6,509 nucleotides of DNA from NCBI GenBank assembly GCA_045599805.1, contig JAZRWQ010000124.1, forward strand, positions 1-6,509, in the 5' to 3' direction. A program made the position numbers and the translations under genes. This document shows positions 5,088 to 6,509 of the stretch, piece by piece. The notes below the pieces were generated by a model. That model ran no database searches, was not told where the DNA came from, and saw only the letters and a list, made by a program, of their open reading frames with translations. This DNA comes from JAZRWQ01 sp045599805 (lineage in GTDB: Bacteria > Bacillota > Clostridia > Oscillospirales > UMGS1783). The stretch's first letter is position 1; each line of letters starts with the position of its first letter.

Positions 5088-6485
5088 TTATTTCTTTGTC
5101 CAGGTAGCTCCCTGCGGGGTATCCTTTATTTCAATACCCATTTCGGCAAGCTCGTTTCTTATGGCGTCTGCTGTTGCAAAATCCTTGTTTTTGCGTGCTT
5201 CGGCGCGCTTTGCGAGCATTTCCTCTACCTTTGCGGCAAGCTCGTCATCATCGTTCTTAACTTCGATTTCTTCAAATTCCTTGTTAAGGTCAAGACCGAG
5301 CACGTTGTCGGTATCAAGGATGAGCTTATAGATGTCATCCGATTTGGTTTCGTATTTCGCCATATTCCATACGATGCCCAGCGCCTTCGGGATATTCAGG
5401 TCGTCGCTTACCGCTTCGTCGAAATCCTTCTTGAAGCCTTCAAGAACTTCCTTGGCTACAACGCCGTCTGCGCCCTTGTGCTTGTCAACCTCCTTGTGCA
5501 GGTTCTTAAGCGCCTTTTTTGCGGCATCCATGCTGTCGAAGGTGAAGTTTATCTTGTTGCGGTAATGTGCGTTCAGGCAGAAATATCTGAATACGAGGGG
5601 AGAATAGCCCATTTCGATAAGCTGGTCTATCGTGTAGGTGTTGCCGAGGGATTTGGACATCTTGCCGCCGTTTACCAGCATGAAGTCGCCGTGCATCCAG
5701 TAGTTTACCATTGGATGACCGAGCAGACCTTCCGACTGCGCGATTTCGTTTTCGTGGTGGATGGGAATATGGTCAACGCCGCCGGTGTGGATGTCAAAGC
5801 GCTCGCCTAAAAAGCGCAGTCCCATTGCCGAGCATTCGATGTGCCAGCCGGGATAGCCCATGCCCCAGGGAGATGGCCACTGCATTATATGCTCCTTGGG
5901 CGCCTTTTTCCAAAGGGCGAAGTCTGCGGGATGGCGCTTTTCATCGTTTACGTCAACCCTTGCGCCGCTCATAAGGTCGTCAAGATTGTTGCCTGAAAGC
6001 TTGCCGTAACCGTCGAATTTCTGAATATCATAGTAGATGCCGTCGGAGGTCTCATATCCGTAGCCCTTGTCGCACAGTCCCTCAACAAAGCTTATCATCT
6101 GTGGGATGTTGTCGGTAGCTTTGGTGATTATCTCGGGACGGGTGATGTTAAGACGGTCAATATCCTTTAAGAATACGCCGGTGAAATATTCGGCAATCTC
6201 ATACGGATCCTTTTTCATAAGACGTGCGCTTTTTGCCATCTTATCCTCGCCGTCATCGGCATCGCTGGTAAGATGTCCCACATCGGTTATGTTCATAACG
6301 TGCTTTAAATTATAGCCGTTTCTTTTAAGTACACGGCGCAGCTCATCCATAAAGATATAGGTGCGCAGGTTGCCGATATGCGCATACTGGTAAACGGTAG
6401 GTCCGCAGGAGTAAATGCCTACGTATTCTTCCTTTAAGGGCTTCAAATCTTCTTTTTTCCTTGATAAGGTGTTGTAGATCTTCAT
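5088..6485 (-). CDS. cysS: Cysteinyl-tRNA synthetase
   Basis: This class I synthetase charges tRNA-Cys with cysteine in the cytoplasm and is essential in most bacteria. It is complete at 465 residues, the normal bacterial length. The catalytic Rossmann domain carries the HIGH-type motif HIGN (36-39) and KMSKS (275-279). The zinc ion that selects cysteine would be held by Cys27 (SCGPTVYQYAHIGN), Cys218 (GWHIECSAMG), His243 and Glu247 (HIPIHHENE). Residues about 300-400 form the helical domain, and the C-terminal segment RAEARKNKDFATADAIRNEL (428-447) plus TPQGATW (456-462) is the usual anticodon-binding tail. The start overlaps the apparent stop of an upstream frame by four bases (ATGA), and the preceding bases GGCGGATG give only a modest ribosome site, consistent with translational coupling. 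No leader is visible, so T-box control of an upstream promoter cannot be judged here. Confidence 0.97.
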   Translation of the reverse strand: MKIYNTLSRKKEDLKPLKEEYVGIYSCGPTVYQYAHIGNLRTYIFMDELRRVLKRNGYNLKHVMNITDVGHLTSDADDGEDKMAKSARLMKKDPYEIAEYFTGVFLKDIDRLNITRPEIITKATDNIPQMISFVEGLCDKGYGYETSDGIYYDIQKFDGYGKLSGNNLDDLMSGARVDVNDEKRHPADFALWKKAPKEHIMQWPSPWGMGYPGWHIECSAMGLRFLGERFDIHTGGVDHIPIHHENEIAQSEGLLGHPMVNYWMHGDFMLVNGGKMSKSLGNTYTIDQLIEMGYSPLVFRYFCLNAHYRNKINFTFDSMDAAKKALKNLHKEVDKHKGADGVVAKEVLEGFKKDFDEAVSDDLNIPKALGIVWNMAKYETKSDDIYKLILDTDNVLGLDLNKEFEEIEVKNDDDELAAKVEEMLAKRAEARKNKDFATADAIRNELAEMGIEIKDTPQGATWTKK

Positions 6486-6509
6486 TTATTTTCATCCGCC
6501 AATTTCTTG
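6482..6509 (-). CDS. Possible 3' end of an upstream gene (partial)
   Basis: On the minus strand one frame runs from the window edge through codons for K-K-L-A-D-E-N-K and stops at TGA (6484-6482), overlapping the cysS ATG in the ATGA arrangement common to coupled genes. A charged, lysine-rich end is typical of a protein C-terminus. Only eight codons are visible, so neither family nor reality can be established. Another frame is also open over this short stretch, but it runs on into cysS out of frame and is less likely. Confidence 0.4.

Overview
The window reads as chromosomal DNA from a Gram-positive member of the Bacillota, most likely class Clostridia (an Oscillospiraceae/Ruminococcaceae-like gut anaerobe). 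This is inferred from strong GGAGG-type ribosome sites, a consensus sigma-A promoter, a lipobox lipoprotein typical of Clostridia, and RecG and CysRS proteins of the Firmicute type. No rRNA or other taxonomic marker is present, so the assignment is tentative.

Layout. (1) Bases 1-1417, plus strand: aspA, aspartate ammonia-lyase, complete, starting just inside the window. It ends at a 17-bp perfect inverted repeat (1427-1464) that can terminate transcription from both sides. (2) Bases 1457-3012: a compact divergent module. A 71-aa XRE-type repressor lies on the minus strand. Facing away from it on the plus strand are a secreted lipoprotein gene (resembling the DUF6591 group) and a zinc-ribbon membrane protein gene, 12 nt apart. 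The promoter region between them holds two near-identical 19-bp palindromes, each lying in the spacer of one of two back-to-back promoters. A second bidirectional terminator (3014-3045) closes the module. (3) Bases 3042-6485, minus strand: cysS (cysteinyl-tRNA synthetase) followed by recG (branched-DNA helicase), 12 nt apart and probably co-transcribed. cysS overlaps the end of a further upstream gene by 4 nt at the window edge.

The three housekeeping genes are conventional. The interesting part is the middle module: a self-contained regulator/lipoprotein/zinc-ribbon cassette with its own operators, its two structural genes clearly AT-richer than the flanks (30% and 32% GC in two hand-counted 60-base lines, against 55-63% in lines from aspA, recG and cysS), and fenced by two bidirectional terminators. 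I infer that the small repressor controls both its own gene and the two-gene envelope operon. The inducing signal and the function of the operon cannot be read from the sequence. No gene-free stretch longer than 300 bases exists, and I see no RNA genes, insertion sequences or CRISPR repeats.
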